This document shows, piece after piece, positions 43,893 through 52,328 of a stretch of 64,000 bases of DNA (positions within the stretch are counted from its first letter, which is position 1; each line of letters starts with the position of its first letter). The notes under the pieces are model-generated. The model was not told where the DNA came from. It did not search any database and was given only the letters and a program-made list of their open reading frames with translations. The stretch is from Kribbella sp. CA-293567 (GTDB lineage: Bacteria > Actinomycetota > Actinomycetes > Propionibacteriales > Kribbellaceae). A program made the translations under genes and the position numbers. The stretch lies in contig NZ_CP114065.1 of NCBI RefSeq assembly GCF_027627575.1, positions 4,030,001 through 4,094,000 of the forward strand. The letters run 5' to 3'.

Positions 43893-43919
43893 TTACGCCA
43901 GCCGAAGTGGTCTAGTTCC
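43893..43919 (-). promoter_or_regulatory. ECF-sigma-type promoter for the LamG-RHS-immunity operon
   Basis: On the minus strand GGAAC (43919-43915) and CGTAA (43897-43893) are separated by 17 bp, the -35/-10 pattern of stress-type ECF sigma factors. It lies 83 bp before the LamG start. No ECF sigma gene is in the window. The elements are seen; their use is inferred. Confidence 0.45.
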
Positions 43920-44030
43920 AAACGCTTCGATCACGGCGAGAACTGATTGACACGGCCGCCGGTACCGTGTCCGAGGCGGTCCGGATCGGGCCGGCGACGA
44001 CGCAGGGCGTACGGTGGGCGACTGATTTGG

Positions 44031-44064
44031 CCGCCGACACCCGGGTCGCTGCCGGGTGCGGCGG
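44031..44064 (+). other. Leader hairpin ahead of parC
   Basis: CCGCC (44031-44035) pairs with GGCGG (44060-44064), and CACCCGG (44038-44044) with CCGGGTG (44052-44058), around a 7-base loop. The structure ends 77 bases before the parC start and could be a leader fold or a barrier between the divergent transcripts. No T-tract follows. Confidence 0.4.
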
Positions 44065-44141
44065 TCCCGGGCAGTGACAATGGGCCCCAGCCGCCACGCA
44101 GCTCGACGGAGTTGCTGTCACCGAGGAGCACGCAGACCCGC

Positions 44142-46592
44142 ATGGCACGCCGTACCAGCAGTACCGCCGAACCCGAGGACTACGAGGAGCACATCCTCGA
44201 TGTCGACGTCTCCGACGAGATGCGCAGCAGCTTCCTGGAGTACGCCTACTCGGTGATCTACTCCCGGGCCCTGCCCGACGCCCGGGACGGCCTGAAGCCG
44301 GTCCAGCGCCGGATCCTGTTCTCGATGGCGGAGAACAACATCCGTCCCGACCGCGGTCACGTCAAGAGCGCCCGCGTCGTCGGTGAGGTGATGGGTAAGT
44401 ACCACCCGCACGGCGACGGCGCGATCTACGACGCCCTGGTCCGGACCGCGCAGCCGTGGTCGATGCGGCTGCCGCTGATCGACGGCCACGGGAACTTCGG
44501 CTCGCTCGACGACGGACCGGCCGCGATGCGGTACACCGAGTGCCGGATGGCGCCGTCCGCGGTGGCGATGACGAACGGCCTGGACGAGGACGTCGTCGAC
44601 TACAAGCCGAACTACGACGGCCGCGAGGAAGAGCCGTCGGTACTGCCGGCCGCCTTCCCGAACCTGCTGGTCAACGGCGCCGCCGGGATCGCGGTCGGGA
44701 TGGCGACCAACATGGCGCCGCACAACCTGGTCGAGGTGATCCAGGCGCTGCGGCACCTGATCAAGAACCCGGCCGCCGACGTCGACGACCTGATGCGGTT
44801 CGTGCCCGGCCCGGACCTGCCGACCGGCGGCAAGATCGTCGGCCTGGAAGGCATCAAGGACGCCTACCTGGCCGGCCGCGGCAGCTTCAAGATGCGCGCC
44901 ACCGCCCGGATCGAGAACGTCACCCCGCGCCGCAAGGGCATCGTGGTCACCGAACTGCCCTACACGGTCGGCCCGGAGAAGGTGATCGAGAAGATCAAGA
45001 CCCTGGTCCAGGCCAAGAAGCTGCAGGGCATCGCCGACGTCAAGGACCTGACCGACCGGACGCACGGCACCCAGCTGGTGATCGAGGTGAAGAACGGCTT
45101 CGTCCCCGAGGCGCTGCTCGAGCAGCTCTACAAGATGACGCCGCTGGAGGACTCGTTCTCGATCAACGCGGTCTGCCTGGTCGACGGCCAGCCGCGCACG
45201 CTCGGGCTGAAGGAACTGCTCGAGGTCTACCTCGGCCACCGCTACGACGTCACCCGCCGGCGGACCGAGTTCCGCCGCAAGAAGGCCCAGGACCGGCTGC
45301 ACATCGTCGACGGTCTGCTGATCGCGATCCTGGACATCGACGAGGTGATCCAGATCATCCGGTCCAGCGACGACGCGGCCGCCGCCCGGGCCCGGTTGAT
45401 GGACATCTACGACCTGTCCGAGGTGCAGACCAACTACATCCTGGACATGCCGCTGCGCCGGCTGACCAAGTTCTCCAAGCTCGAACTGGACACCGAGAAG
45501 GGCGAGCTCGAGCGCGAGATCGAGCAGCTGAGCGCGATCCTGGACGACGAGAAGCTGCTGCAGAAGACCGTCTCCGACGAGCTCGCCGAGGTCGCCAAGA
45601 CCTACGGCACGCCGCGGCGTACGGTGCTGCTGGAGTCGTCCGGCGCCACCAAGACCGCCGCCGTACCGCTCGAGGTCACCGACGACCCGTGCTGGATCCT
45701 GCTGAGCTCCACCGGGCTGCTGGCGCGCACCAACGGCGTCGAGCCGTTCGGCAGCGGCGAGGGCCGGGCCAAGCACGACGCGATCGTGTCGGCGATCAAG
45801 AGCACCGCGCGTGGCCACTACGGGCTGGTCACCAGCGCCGGCCGGCTGATCCGGCTGGAGTCGCTCGACCTGCCCGCCGTACCGGCCACCGCCAGCGCGC
45901 CCAACCTGCAGGGTGGCGCGCCCGTCGCGGAGTTCGTCTCGCTGGAGGCCGGTGAGAAGGTACTGGCGCTCACGACGATGGATCCCGACTCGGTCGGCAT
46001 CGCCCTCGGCACCGAGACCGGCGTGGTCAAGCGGGTCACCCCCGACCACCTGAGCAACCGCGACTCGTGGGAGATCATCCGGCTCAGCGACGGCGACAAG
46101 GTCGTCGGCGCGGTCGAGCTGACCACCGGCGAGGAGGAGCTCGTCTTCGTCTCCAGCGACGCGCAACTGCTGCACTACAGCGCGTCCGCGGTCCGCCCAC
46201 AAGGCCGTACGGCGGGCGGTATGGCCGGCATCCGGCTGTCGGCCGGGGCGAAGCTCACCTACTTCGGCGCGGTCGAAACAGGCAAGGAATCGCACCTCGT
46301 CACCATCTCCGGCTCTTCCTCGGCCCTGCCGGGCACAGAGGTCGGCCAGGTGAAGGTGACGCCGTTCAGCGAGTATCCGGCCAAGGGCCGGGCGACCGGC
46401 GGTGTCCGGTGCCACCGGCTGCTCAAGGGCGAGGACGGGCTGCTGCTCGCCTTCGTCGGAGCCGCCCCGATCAAGGCCAGCGCCAACAGTGGTGCCCCGG
46501 TCGATCTTCCTCCGCTGGACCCCCGCCGCGATGGTTCCGGCGTACCGGTGGCTCAGCCGATCGCGGCCTGTGCCGCAGAGTTGGCAGGCTGA
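44142..46592 (+). CDS. parC: DNA topoisomerase IV subunit A (gyrase A/ParC family)
   Basis: DNA-breaking and rejoining subunit of a second type IIA topoisomerase, 816 residues. The quinolone-resistance/active-site region reads RILFSMAENNIRPDRGHVKSARVVG, then KYHPHGDGAIYDALVRTAQPW, with the catalytic Tyr in AAMRYTECRM. A coiled-coil and GyrA C-terminal beta-pinwheel blades follow, without a classical GyrA box. The ATG at 44142 follows the upstream hairpin region. Its partner subunit B is encoded at 53487-55571 in the opposite direction. Actinomycetes carry this pair in addition to gyrBA; here it most likely decatenates chromosomes. Confidence 0.93.
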   Translation: MARRTSSTAEPEDYEEHILDVDVSDEMRSSFLEYAYSVIYSRALPDARDGLKPVQRRILFSMAENNIRPDRGHVKSARVVGEVMGKYHPHGDGAIYDALVRTAQPWSMRLPLIDGHGNFGSLDDGPAAMRYTECRMAPSAVAMTNGLDEDVVDYKPNYDGREEEPSVLPAAFPNLLVNGAAGIAVGMATNMAPHNLVEVIQALRHLIKNPAADVDDLMRFVPGPDLPTGGKIVGLEGIKDAYLAGRGSFKMRATARIENVTPRRKGIVVTELPYTVGPEKVIEKIKTLVQAKKLQGIADVKDLTDRTHGTQLVIEVKNGFVPEALLEQLYKMTPLEDSFSINAVCLVDGQPRTLGLKELLEVYLGHRYDVTRRRTEFRRKKAQDRLHIVDGLLIAILDIDEVIQIIRSSDDAAAARARLMDIYDLSEVQTNYILDMPLRRLTKFSKLELDTEKGELEREIEQLSAILDDEKLLQKTVSDELAEVAKTYGTPRRTVLLESSGATKTAAVPLEVTDDPCWILLSSTGLLARTNGVEPFGSGEGRAKHDAIVSAIKSTARGHYGLVTSAGRLIRLESLDLPAVPATASAPNLQGGAPVAEFVSLEAGEKVLALTTMDPDSVGIALGTETGVVKRVTPDHLSNRDSWEIIRLSDGDKVVGAVELTTGEEELVFVSSDAQLLHYSASAVRPQGRTAGGMAGIRLSAGAKLTYFGAVETGKESHLVTISGSSSALPGTEVGQVKVTPFSEYPAKGRATGGVRCHRLLKGEDGLLLAFVGAAPIKASANSGAPVDLPPLDPRRDGSGVPVAQPIAACAAELAG

Positions 46593-46596
46593 TCTG

Positions 46597-47301
46597 ATGA
46601 AGAGACTCGCCGCGTTCGGAGCGGCCTTGGCGCTGTCGGTGGCACTGACCGCCTGCAGCGACAAGAAGGACGACGCGGGCCCCAAGGGCGACGACCCGGT
46701 GGCCCTGCTGACCGAGGTCAAGAAGACCATCGACGAGGCCGCCAGCGTGCACCTCGTGATCACCGGGCGGGACCTGCCGAACACCGGTCAGGTGCTGGCC
46801 AGCGGTGACGGGGTTGCCACCCACGCACCGGCGTTCAAGGGCAAGCTGACCGTTCGCGCGGCCGGCTCGCCGATCGACGCCGAGGTGGTCGCGGTCGGCA
46901 GCAAGGTCTACGCCAAGCTGCCGTTCACGCCGAAGTTCATCGAGCTGCCGCCGTCGCAGCTGGCCGGTCTGGGCGCGCCCGACCCGGCCGTGCTGCTCGA
47001 CCCCGGCAAGGGCCTGACGGCGGTGCTGCCGACCCTGAAGGATCCGAAGATCAAGGGTGAGACGCGGGACGGCGCGAAGGTGCTGACCGAGATCACCGGC
47101 GCGGTCGACGGCAAGACGCTGCAGGGCATCTTCCCGAAGGCGCCGGCCGGCCAGGACTTCCCGAGCACCTTCAAGGTCGACAAGGACACCAAGCAGCTGG
47201 TGTCGGCCACCATCACCGGCCCGTACTACGACGGCGCCACCAGCAGCTACGACATCACCTTCGACAAGTACGGCGAACAGGTGGAGATCACCAAGCCGTG
47301 A
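46597..47301 (+). CDS. LprG/LppX-type lipoprotein (LppX_LprAFG family)
   Basis: Cell-envelope lipoprotein, 234 residues, with a lipobox LTAC at 17-20 (Cys20 lipidated). The body has the family's pattern of SVHLVITGRDLP, GVATHAPAFKGKLTV and the late DIVxxF-type strand SYDITFDKYGEQVEI, expected to form a beta-sheet with a lipid-binding cavity. The downstream MFS gene overlaps its stop by 4 bp. In mycobacteria the lprG-p55 pair has this same order, where the lipoprotein presents triacylated lipids and the MFS pump moves them, so a lipid-export role is likely. Confidence 0.87.
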   Translation: MKRLAAFGAALALSVALTACSDKKDDAGPKGDDPVALLTEVKKTIDEAASVHLVITGRDLPNTGQVLASGDGVATHAPAFKGKLTVRAAGSPIDAEVVAVGSKVYAKLPFTPKFIELPPSQLAGLGAPDPAVLLDPGKGLTAVLPTLKDPKIKGETRDGAKVLTEITGAVDGKTLQGIFPKAPAGQDFPSTFKVDKDTKQLVSATITGPYYDGATSSYDITFDKYGEQVEITKP

Positions 47302-48956
47302 GTGCCAGCCCGCGGGCGCGACTGACCCTCGCGTCGGTCGCGGTCGCCTTCGCGGCGGCCGACACCTACGTAGTCGTTCTCGCGCTGCCCGACATGATGT
47401 CCGGGGTCGGCCTGTCCGCAGACCAGTTGCAGCGGGCCGCCCCGATCGTCTCGGGCTTCCTGCTCGGCTACATCGCCGTACTCCCCCTGATCGGCCGCAT
47501 CGCCGACGTCGTCGGCCGTACGCCGGTGCTGGTCGGCGCGCTGATCCTTTTCGCGGTGGGCTCCCTCATCACAGCAGGTGCCTACGACCTTTCGCTGGTG
47601 GTCGTCGGGCGGTTCCTGCAAGGTGTCGGCGGCGGTGGTCTCGTCCCGGCCACGCTTGCGCTCGTGGCAGATCTCTGGCCGGCCGACAGACGAGGGCTGC
47701 CGCTCGGGATAGTCGGAGCGGTCCAGGAGCTCGGCTCGGTCCTAGGTCCGCTGCTGGGCGCCGCAGTGCTCGCGATCGCCGACTGGCGCTACATCTTCTG
47801 GCTCAACCTCACTGTCGCCGTCATCCTCGCGTTGCTCCTCCGCGGCCTGCAGCGGCCACCGCTGTCGGCGGCAGTCGGATTACTGGCGTGCATAGCGCTA
47901 GGCCTCACCCTTACGGCGCCAGAGCGGCTGGCCAGCGGCATCACGCTAGGCCTGCCGTTCGTGCCCTTCAGTGGTGACTCCAGGCTGCTCACTCCCATTG
48001 GCGTGGTCACCTTCGTTCTGCTGGCACTGTGGCTGGGGCTGATCCTTTTCCAGGGCCGCGCGTCTCTCGCCGGTTTGGTGAAGCAGATAGACCTGGTCGG
48101 CGCCCTGCTGCTCGCGCTGGCCTTGGCGGGCGTCGTACTGGCATTCGCGACCGCCGACCCCGAGCAAGAGGTGATGGCACCGTCCGGACCTTGGCTGCTG
48201 GTTGCCGCAGGCATCTTTGCGGTCGCCTTCGCGGTGTGGCAGCGGCGTACCGCGCAGCCGATCATCCCGCCGGGTCTGCTCGGCGCCAAGGCAGCTTGGG
48301 GATCACTGCTGGTCAGCTTCCTCGTCGGAGCCGCCCTGATCGCCGCGCTCGTCGACGTCCCCGTCTTCGCCCGTACGACGCAAAGCGGCGGCCAGCTCGC
48401 TGCCGCTCTGGTCCTGCTGCGCTTCCTGGTCGCCTTGCCGATCGGCGCCGTCGTCGGAGGCTGGGCGACCCGGCGCTACGGCCTCGGTCTCATCACCGGC
48501 GTGGGGCTCGGTCTGGCCGGCGCCATGTTCGTGCTGATGGCCTTCTGGGACCAGGACGCACTCGACCATCCGCCGGCCACGATCACCCTGCTCGTCTGCG
48601 GTTTCGGGTTCGGGCTCGCCCTCTCGCCGGTCAACACCGCGATCCTGGCCGCCACCCGGCCGGACAGCCATGGCCTGGTCAGCGCCCTGATCGTGGTGGC
48701 CCGGATGATCGGCATGCTGGTCGGCGTCTCCGCGCTGACCGCCATCGGCCTGCGCCGCTACTACACGCTCGTGGCGGACATCCCCACACCGAACGAACTG
48801 TGTCCGGGAGCCGCCGTGACCACGTGCAGGCCGTTCATCGACGCGTTGCGCGACGCGGGCGTTTCACAAGTTCACACGATCTTCGCCGGCGCCGCGGGAT
48901 GCGCCTTCGCGGCCGCCGTACTCGCGGTTCTTCTGCTCGGTCGGCGGGTTAAGTAA
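47298..48956 (+). CDS. MFS transporter, DHA2-like (P55-type partner of the lipoprotein)
   Basis: Multidrug/lipid MFS transporter, 552 residues, about 14 hydrophobic segments. The loop 2-3 motif A reads GRIADVVGRTPVLVGAL, and the motif C-like region GIVGAVQELGSVLGPLLGAAV marks an antiporter. The GTG start overlaps the lipoprotein stop (GTGA), giving tight translational coupling. The order lipoprotein-MFS equals mycobacterial lprG-Rv1410c, which transports triacylglycerides and affects drug tolerance. The C-terminal loop has two Cys (PNELCPGAAVTTCRP), possibly a disulfide outside. The stop codon lies inside the iron box. Confidence 0.9.
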   Translation: MSASPRARLTLASVAVAFAAADTYVVVLALPDMMSGVGLSADQLQRAAPIVSGFLLGYIAVLPLIGRIADVVGRTPVLVGALILFAVGSLITAGAYDLSLVVVGRFLQGVGGGGLVPATLALVADLWPADRRGLPLGIVGAVQELGSVLGPLLGAAVLAIADWRYIFWLNLTVAVILALLLRGLQRPPLSAAVGLLACIALGLTLTAPERLASGITLGLPFVPFSGDSRLLTPIGVVTFVLLALWLGLILFQGRASLAGLVKQIDLVGALLLALALAGVVLAFATADPEQEVMAPSGPWLLVAAGIFAVAFAVWQRRTAQPIIPPGLLGAKAAWGSLLVSFLVGAALIAALVDVPVFARTTQSGGQLAAALVLLRFLVALPIGAVVGGWATRRYGLGLITGVGLGLAGAMFVLMAFWDQDALDHPPATITLLVCGFGFGLALSPVNTAILAATRPDSHGLVSALIVVARMIGMLVGVSALTAIGLRRYYTLVADIPTPNELCPGAAVTTCRPFIDALRDAGVSQVHTIFAGAAGCAFAAAVLAVLLLGRRVK

Positions 48957-48967
48957 GGCTTACCTTT
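48949..48967. promoter_or_regulatory. DtxR/IdeR-type iron box
   Basis: TTAAGTAAGGCTTACCTTT matches 14 of 19 positions of the actinobacterial iron-box consensus TTAGGTTAGGCTAACCTAA, with the central AGGCTTACCT well kept. It lies 22 bp before the sucrase/ferredoxin-like start and overlaps the MFS stop codon. Iron-dependent repression of the two genes downstream is inferred. Confidence 0.7.
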
Positions 48968-48989
48968 ACCACTGGCGTACCTTAAGGCT

Positions 48990-49931
48990 GTGAGTGCACC
49001 ACACGAGCAGACTGGCAGGCCGGGCCTGTGCTCGATCATCTGCCGGACGCTGCAGGAACCGCTGGCGGGAACGTCGATCGTCGCCACCGGCTGGGTCCTG
49101 GTCGAGCAACCGGGCCCGTGGGGCCACGACGCGCCGACCCAGAGCCATCTCGACCCGGTCTTCGGGGCCGAGTTCGACGCCGCGACCAAGAAGGCCGACC
49201 TGCGCTTCGGGCTGATCCGCTCCCCCGGCCGGCACTCCGACGCGGAACCTCGCGCCCATCGCGTGTACGTCGCCTGCACGGTGCCCGGCCGCAGCTGGAT
49301 GCTGACCGGCTGCGTGCCCGATCCGACCATGCTCGCCGGCCTCGATCTCGACGCGGTCCGGCACGGCGACCAGGCCGCTGCTATCAGGTCCCTGCCGGAG
49401 CTTGCTCCGGTCACCGAAGCGATCCTGCTGGTCTGCACCAACGGCAAGCGCGACGAGTGCTGTGCCGTGCTCGGCCGCCCGATCGTCAAGGCCGCGTCGG
49501 CCACCGCGCCCGGCCGGGTCTGGGAAGCGAGCCACCTGGGCGGTCACCGGTTCGCGCCGACCGCTACGCTGCTGCCCGCAGGGATCACCTACGGCCATCT
49601 CGACGGGGAGACGGCCGCCGCCATCCTCGCCGCGGCCGACCGTGGCGAGACCGTTCTCGAGAAACTGCGCGGCCGGTCCACCTGGACCAAGCGCGGCCAG
49701 CTGGCCGAGATCACCGTCCGTCACCTCATCGGCGAGGCCGGACTGGACGCCCTCAGCGTCGTCACCGAAGACGTCGAGACCGTCACGGTCGAACACGTCG
49801 ACGGGCGGCTGTGGAGGGTCGAGGTGACCGGCGAGACCGCCTATCCCCGCCGCCCGGAGTCTTGCGGAAAGGAACCGTTCGCCATGTCGCTCCTCCGTGC
49901 CGGAACAGTCACCGCCGGGATCACCCGATGA
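48990..49931 (+). CDS. Sucrase/ferredoxin-like protein (thioredoxin-like [2Fe-2S] fold)
   Basis: Probable iron-sulfur redox protein of the Suc_Fer-like family, 313 residues, GTG start. The second half holds the thioredoxin-like ferredoxin part with LVCTNGKRDECCAVLGRPIV (Cys-rich ligand loop), followed by WEASHLGGHRFAPTATLLPAGITYG, the family's most conserved stretch. Further Cys occur near the N-terminus (LCSIICR) and C-terminus (ESCGKEPFAM). Family members have been proposed as ferredoxin-like electron carriers. The iron box 22 bp upstream suggests use in iron mobilisation or adaptation. It overlaps the carbonic anhydrase gene by 4 bp. Confidence 0.88.
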   Translation: MSAPHEQTGRPGLCSIICRTLQEPLAGTSIVATGWVLVEQPGPWGHDAPTQSHLDPVFGAEFDAATKKADLRFGLIRSPGRHSDAEPRAHRVYVACTVPGRSWMLTGCVPDPTMLAGLDLDAVRHGDQAAAIRSLPELAPVTEAILLVCTNGKRDECCAVLGRPIVKAASATAPGRVWEASHLGGHRFAPTATLLPAGITYGHLDGETAAAILAAADRGETVLEKLRGRSTWTKRGQLAEITVRHLIGEAGLDALSVVTEDVETVTVEHVDGRLWRVEVTGETAYPRRPESCGKEPFAMSLLRAGTVTAGITR

Positions 49932-50446
49932 CCGCCGGCGGCACCTCCGACCGCACCGGCTTCGAAGACCTGCTCGCCGCCAACGCGGAGTACAGCCGGA
50001 ACTTCCAGTACAGCGGGTTCGATGGCATCGCTCACGCGGGCGTCGGCGTCGTCACGTGTATGGACTCACGGATCCCGCCGCTGGAGCTGCTCGGTCTCAA
50101 GCCCGGAGACGCGAAGGTGCTGCGCAGCGCCGGTGGCCGGGTCACCGAACTGACGCTGACCGGCCTGATCCTCGGCGTCCAGCTGCTCGGCGTCCGCCGG
50201 ATCATGATCGTGCCGCACACCCGCTGCGCGATGGCCTCGATGACCGAGGACGAGATGCGGGCCAAGGTCGAACTGGCGGCCGGCCAGCCGGCCGGCTACC
50301 TGCCGCTGAACGTGATCCCGGACCAGCTGGAGGCGCTGCGCCACGACGTCGCCGCCGTCCGCGAGCACCCGCTGATCGGCGACGAGATCCTCGTCGGCGG
50401 TTTCATGTACGACGTCGACAACGGGCTGCTCACCCAGCACGCCTGA
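49928..50446 (+). CDS. Beta-class carbonic anhydrase
   Basis: Interconverts CO2 and bicarbonate, 172 residues. The zinc ligands are visible as Cys44 in TCMDSR, with the dyad Asp46/Arg48, and His97/Cys100 in PHTRCAM. The length and the final GGFMYDVDNGLL fit the short actinobacterial subclass similar to Mycobacterium Rv1284. The ATG overlaps the stop of the iron-box-controlled ferredoxin-like gene as ATGA, so it should be expressed with it, an unexpected pairing. Cytoplasmic. Confidence 0.93.
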   Translation: MTAGGTSDRTGFEDLLAANAEYSRNFQYSGFDGIAHAGVGVVTCMDSRIPPLELLGLKPGDAKVLRSAGGRVTELTLTGLILGVQLLGVRRIMIVPHTRCAMASMTEDEMRAKVELAAGQPAGYLPLNVIPDQLEALRHDVAAVREHPLIGDEILVGGFMYDVDNGLLTQHA

Positions 50447-50508
50447 ACCTCCGGACTTCGTGCGCCGGCTGAGCGGCGGCTGGAGCTGATCCCGGTAGGG
50501 TTCCGGGC

Positions 50509-50931
50509 ATGTCCCTTCCGAACGACCCCCAGGGTGGAGCTTCCGGACCGATGCCCGGCGGAGCGACTCGGCCACCAGCGGGCGCGATGCCGTATCGGCA
50601 GCCGCGGCCTGTGGGGAGCTCATCGACGGACAAGTCCAAGACCACCCTTCTGATCACGCTCGGAGCAGTGCTCTGCGTGGTCGGGAGCTGCTGGGGACTG
50701 GTTTCGGTGATGGCTACCGCCTCCTGCGGGAGCGGGTGTGGCGGCGGTGCCAACTGGGGCATCTGGCTGATGGTTCTCGGGCCGTGGGTCGTCTGGCTGA
50801 TCTCCAGTGCCTGGGCGACCGTCCGCCTGGTCCGGAAGAAGACCGCCTCCTGGATCATGCTCGCGGGCGGTGGCCTGGCCGCCGTCATCTACGTACTGGC
50901 GAATGTTCTGCTGTTCGTGGCCATCGGCTGA
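50509..50931 (+). CDS. Small membrane protein of unknown function
   Basis: 140 residues. The first 45 are Pro/Gly-rich and polar (MSLPNDPQGGASGPMPGGAT), followed by three hydrophobic segments: LLITLGAVLCVVGSCWGLV, WGIWLMVLGPWVVWLISS and IMLAGGGLAAVIYVLANVLL. A short loop, SCGSGCGGG, carries two Cys. It is not recognised as a known family. A hairpin follows the stop. Confidence 0.7.
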   Translation: MSLPNDPQGGASGPMPGGATRPPAGAMPYRQPRPVGSSSTDKSKTTLLITLGAVLCVVGSCWGLVSVMATASCGSGCGGGANWGIWLMVLGPWVVWLISSAWATVRLVRKKTASWIMLAGGGLAAVIYVLANVLLFVAIG

Positions 50932-50937
50932 CAACCA

Positions 50938-50954
50938 GCCCGGAGACTCCGGGC
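50938..50954 (+). terminator. Hairpin after the small membrane protein gene
   Basis: GCCCGG (50938-50943) and CCGGGC (50949-50954) form a perfect stem with a 5-base loop, 6 bases after the stop codon. GC-rich and without a T-tract; a probable terminator. Confidence 0.5.
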
Positions 50955-51014
50955 GCACGCCGTGAGCTGTGCGGATCTCTCGGTCTGTGCTCGAAGATCT
51001 GGTAGAAACCACGT

Positions 51015-52325
51015 ATGAGACTCCGCCCAAGCTCTCTTCCCCGCTTCGTCCTGGTCGGCGCGCTGGCCCTGGCCACCACCTTGACCGCCGCTCCCCCGGT
51101 GACCGCGGCTCCGCTCACCAACGAGGCCCGCAAGCCCAGTTGCGCCGACGCGGGGGTGGCCGGGACGGTCGAGGAGCAGCGCCTCGACAACGGTGTCGTC
51201 GGTGGACCGTCGGTACCGGCCGAGATCCTGGCGCGGTCCGGCTTCGACCGACAGGTCGCGCTGTTCACCAAGCTGCTCTGCGCAGCGCCGAGCAGGGCCG
51301 CGGCGACCGCGCTGGTCCGCGTTCAGGGTGAGGTGCTGTGGCGCACAGCCACCCACCGCGCCCAGCACGCGCAGACAGCGCCGGCCCTGCCGTCCACCGA
51401 TGACCGGGGTCTGTACTGGGCCCGCATCTCGATGGCGCTGGCGCTGCGGCAGTGGCAGCCGCACTTCCCCCTCGGTACGGCGCAACGCGACGAACTGATC
51501 CGCACCCTCGAGTACTCCTCCCGAGGAATCACCAGCACCCGTTTCTCCCCCGGCGTCCAGAAGGTCCTGGTCACCGGGTTCGATCCGTTCACGCTGGACG
51601 CCGACATCCGGATCGGCAACCCGTCCGGCGCCAACGCGCTCACCCTCGACGGCCGGCGCTGGAAGGTGAACGGCAAGACCTACGAGATCCAGACCCTGGT
51701 GCTTCCGGTCCGCTACACCGACTTCGACCAGGAGATGGTGGAGAACGCGCTCGCGCCGCACTACCGGGGCGGGCCCCAGCACGCCGACCTGGTGATGACC
51801 GTGAGCCAGGGCCGGGTCGGCATCTTCGACCTGGAGGCGTTCAACGGACGCCGCCGTTCGGTCAGCTCGATCGGCGACAACAACAACCTCTGGGGCGGTG
51901 GCACCGTCAGCGCCCCGGTCGTCTCACCGAGCATGCCGGCCGGTCCGGAGTGGCTGACCTCGAGTCTGCCGCTGGCCCGGATGGCGGCCGCGGAGGTGCC
52001 GGCCCAGTTCCGCACCCGGGTGAACACCTCGGTCCTGGAGATCCCCGCCGGCCAGACCACCCCGGTACGCCGCCCCGACGGCCCGACGGCCGGTTCGATC
52101 GCCTCCGAAGGCGCCGGTGGCGGTTACCTCAGCAACGAGGTCGCCTATCGCAACACCCTTCAGCGCGACCTCCGCGACCCGTCGATGCCGGCCGGCCACC
52201 TGCACGTACCGGTGCTGCAGTTCGACCCGGCCAACAAGACCGCGATCACCGACCCGACGTACGAGGCCAACCGCGACCAGATCGTCCAGGGCGCCCACGC
52301 CGTTCTGCGTGCCGCCCTGCGCTGA
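51015..52325 (+). CDS. Secreted pyroglutamyl-peptidase-like (C15) protein with Ser in place of catalytic Cys
   Basis: 436 residues with a Sec signal (FVLVGALALATTLTAAPPVTA). After about 165 residues of N-terminal extension, a C15-type domain begins at KVLVTGFDPFTLDADIRIGN. The catalytic Glu is Glu274 (FDLEAFNGRR, before the SIGDNN motif) and the His is His397 (GHLHVPVLQ). The position normally occupied by Cys in Y-V-C-N is Ser373 in GGGYLSNEVAY. The enzyme is therefore either inactive, a serine variant, or a binding protein. Classical pyroglutamyl peptidases are cytoplasmic and about 215 residues, so export and double length are also unusual. Confidence 0.8.
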   Translation: MRLRPSSLPRFVLVGALALATTLTAAPPVTAAPLTNEARKPSCADAGVAGTVEEQRLDNGVVGGPSVPAEILARSGFDRQVALFTKLLCAAPSRAAATALVRVQGEVLWRTATHRAQHAQTAPALPSTDDRGLYWARISMALALRQWQPHFPLGTAQRDELIRTLEYSSRGITSTRFSPGVQKVLVTGFDPFTLDADIRIGNPSGANALTLDGRRWKVNGKTYEIQTLVLPVRYTDFDQEMVENALAPHYRGGPQHADLVMTVSQGRVGIFDLEAFNGRRRSVSSIGDNNNLWGGGTVSAPVVSPSMPAGPEWLTSSLPLARMAAAEVPAQFRTRVNTSVLEIPAGQTTPVRRPDGPTAGSIASEGAGGGYLSNEVAYRNTLQRDLRDPSMPAGHLHVPVLQFDPANKTAITDPTYEANRDQIVQGAHAVLRAALR

Positions 52326-52328
52326 CAG

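Larger units (their letters stand above)
43810..44141. other. Divergent regulatory region between the toxin operon and parC
   Basis: 332 bp without a believable gene. It contains the ECF-like promoter facing the LamG gene (43893-43919) and a perfect TTGACA hexamer on the plus strand (43947-43952) facing parC, but no good -10 at 17-18 bp; TACGGT at 44010 is another -10 candidate. A stable hairpin lies at 44031-44064. Confidence 0.6.

Noticed and set aside
44118..46784. 888-codon minus-strand frame opposite parC
   Set aside because: Shadow frame rich in Arg, Gly, Gln and Asp; parC on the plus strand has every topoisomerase motif.
48949..48967. Reading the palindrome as a terminator of the MFS gene
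   Set aside because: The arms are AT-rich with little stem strength and match the DtxR/IdeR box; a promoter-proximal position before the ferredoxin-like gene fits an operator better.
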